From: Paragonimus westermani
Lineage: Eukaryota; Platyhelminthes; Trematoda; Plagiorchiida; Troglotrematidae
DNA: 64,000 nt
Reading direction: 5' to 3'
NCBI GenBank assembly: GCA_008508345.1
Contig: QNGE01001694.1
Coordinates: 36,759 to 100,758, forward strand
Shown here: positions 63,895 through 64,000 of the stretch, piece by piece
How the letters are laid out: the number at the start of each line of letters is the position of its first letter
Numbering within the stretch: position 1 is the first letter of the stretch
Position numbers and translations under genes: made by a program
Notes under the pieces: model-generated
What the model was told of the DNA's origin: nothing
Database searches by the model: none
Seen by the model: only the letters and a program-made list of their open reading frames with translations

Positions 63895-64000
63895 TGTTGT
63901 ATAACAGGCAGTTTCGTTGTGAGTAGTATACTACTCACAGGTGGTATATTACCCACAGGCAACATTCAATAACAAGAAGACAAGCCCCGAACGCGACGGA
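63895..64000 (+). mobile_element. Palindrome-bearing repeat, family 3 copy 2 (cut by window end)
   Basis: This begins TGTTGTATAACAGG like the copy at 28514 and has the same perfect 20-bp palindrome at 63919-63938. The next ~60 bp align with substitutions and small indels. Left flanks differ completely, which fixes the shared 5' end. The rest lies beyond the window. Confidence 0.6.

Noticed and set aside
1..64000. CRISPR array, bacterial operons, phage or plasmid functions
   Set aside because: No regularly spaced repeats, no ribosome-binding-site-led gene clusters and no prokaryotic gene families. All recognised coding remains are eukaryotic retroelements.

Overview
The window looks like intergenic, transposon-rich DNA from a large animal genome. 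There are no prokaryotic operons and no ORF of a recognisable single-copy host gene. The identifiable remains are all retroelements: RTE-like endonuclease/RT LINEs with a trinucleotide tail, an R2-clade RT remnant, Penelope-like GIY-YIG ends, solo LTRs and tRNA-derived SINEs. This mix, and the wording of the RT and Penelope peptides, best fits a parasitic flatworm (fluke or tapeworm). The phylum is an inference from family resemblance and no species is assigned.

Layout. 0-14.5 kb: one Penelope-like 3' fragment (1.28-1.49 kb, minus), one strong hairpin (6.35 kb), otherwise nothing recognised. 14.5-15.1 kb: two different tRNA-like SINE copies. 18.54-19.07 kb: a 528-bp solo LTR with a CTAT target duplication. 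28.5-29.0 kb: a repeat opening with a 20-bp perfect palindrome; its 5' end recurs at 63.9 kb. 29.64-30.79 kb: R2-clade RT/C-terminal remnant (minus). 30.83-32.40 kb: internally deleted RTE-like element (minus), interrupted by 831 N. 33.30-33.50 kb: second Penelope-like 3' end (minus). 34.43-34.76 kb: another solo LTR (TSD CTAG). 39.1-40.0 kb: three copies of one SINE family. 40.23-40.74 kb: second copy of the 18.5-kb LTR, inverted. 47.3-51.9 kb: RTE-like complex with a plus-strand leader and endonuclease, 973 N, a minus-strand RT fragment, then a plus-strand RT fragment ending in (ATG)21. 54.41-54.46 kb: a motif matching the hammerhead ribozyme core. 55.15-55.47 kb: third copy of the LTR, with an internal loss. 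56.6, 59.7 and 62.6 kb: a tRNA-like SINE, a candidate solo LTR and a further SINE copy.

Every coding element is broken by frameshifts, stops, deletions or N gaps, so the window holds no working gene that I can support. The most interesting signals are the hammerhead-like fold at 54.4 kb, the R2-clade remnant outside any visible rDNA, the head-to-head RTE hairpin at 50.3-50.9 kb, and the palindrome-bearing repeat. Between elements the sequence shows only chance-length ORFs. Any spliced host exons there could not be recognised by eye.
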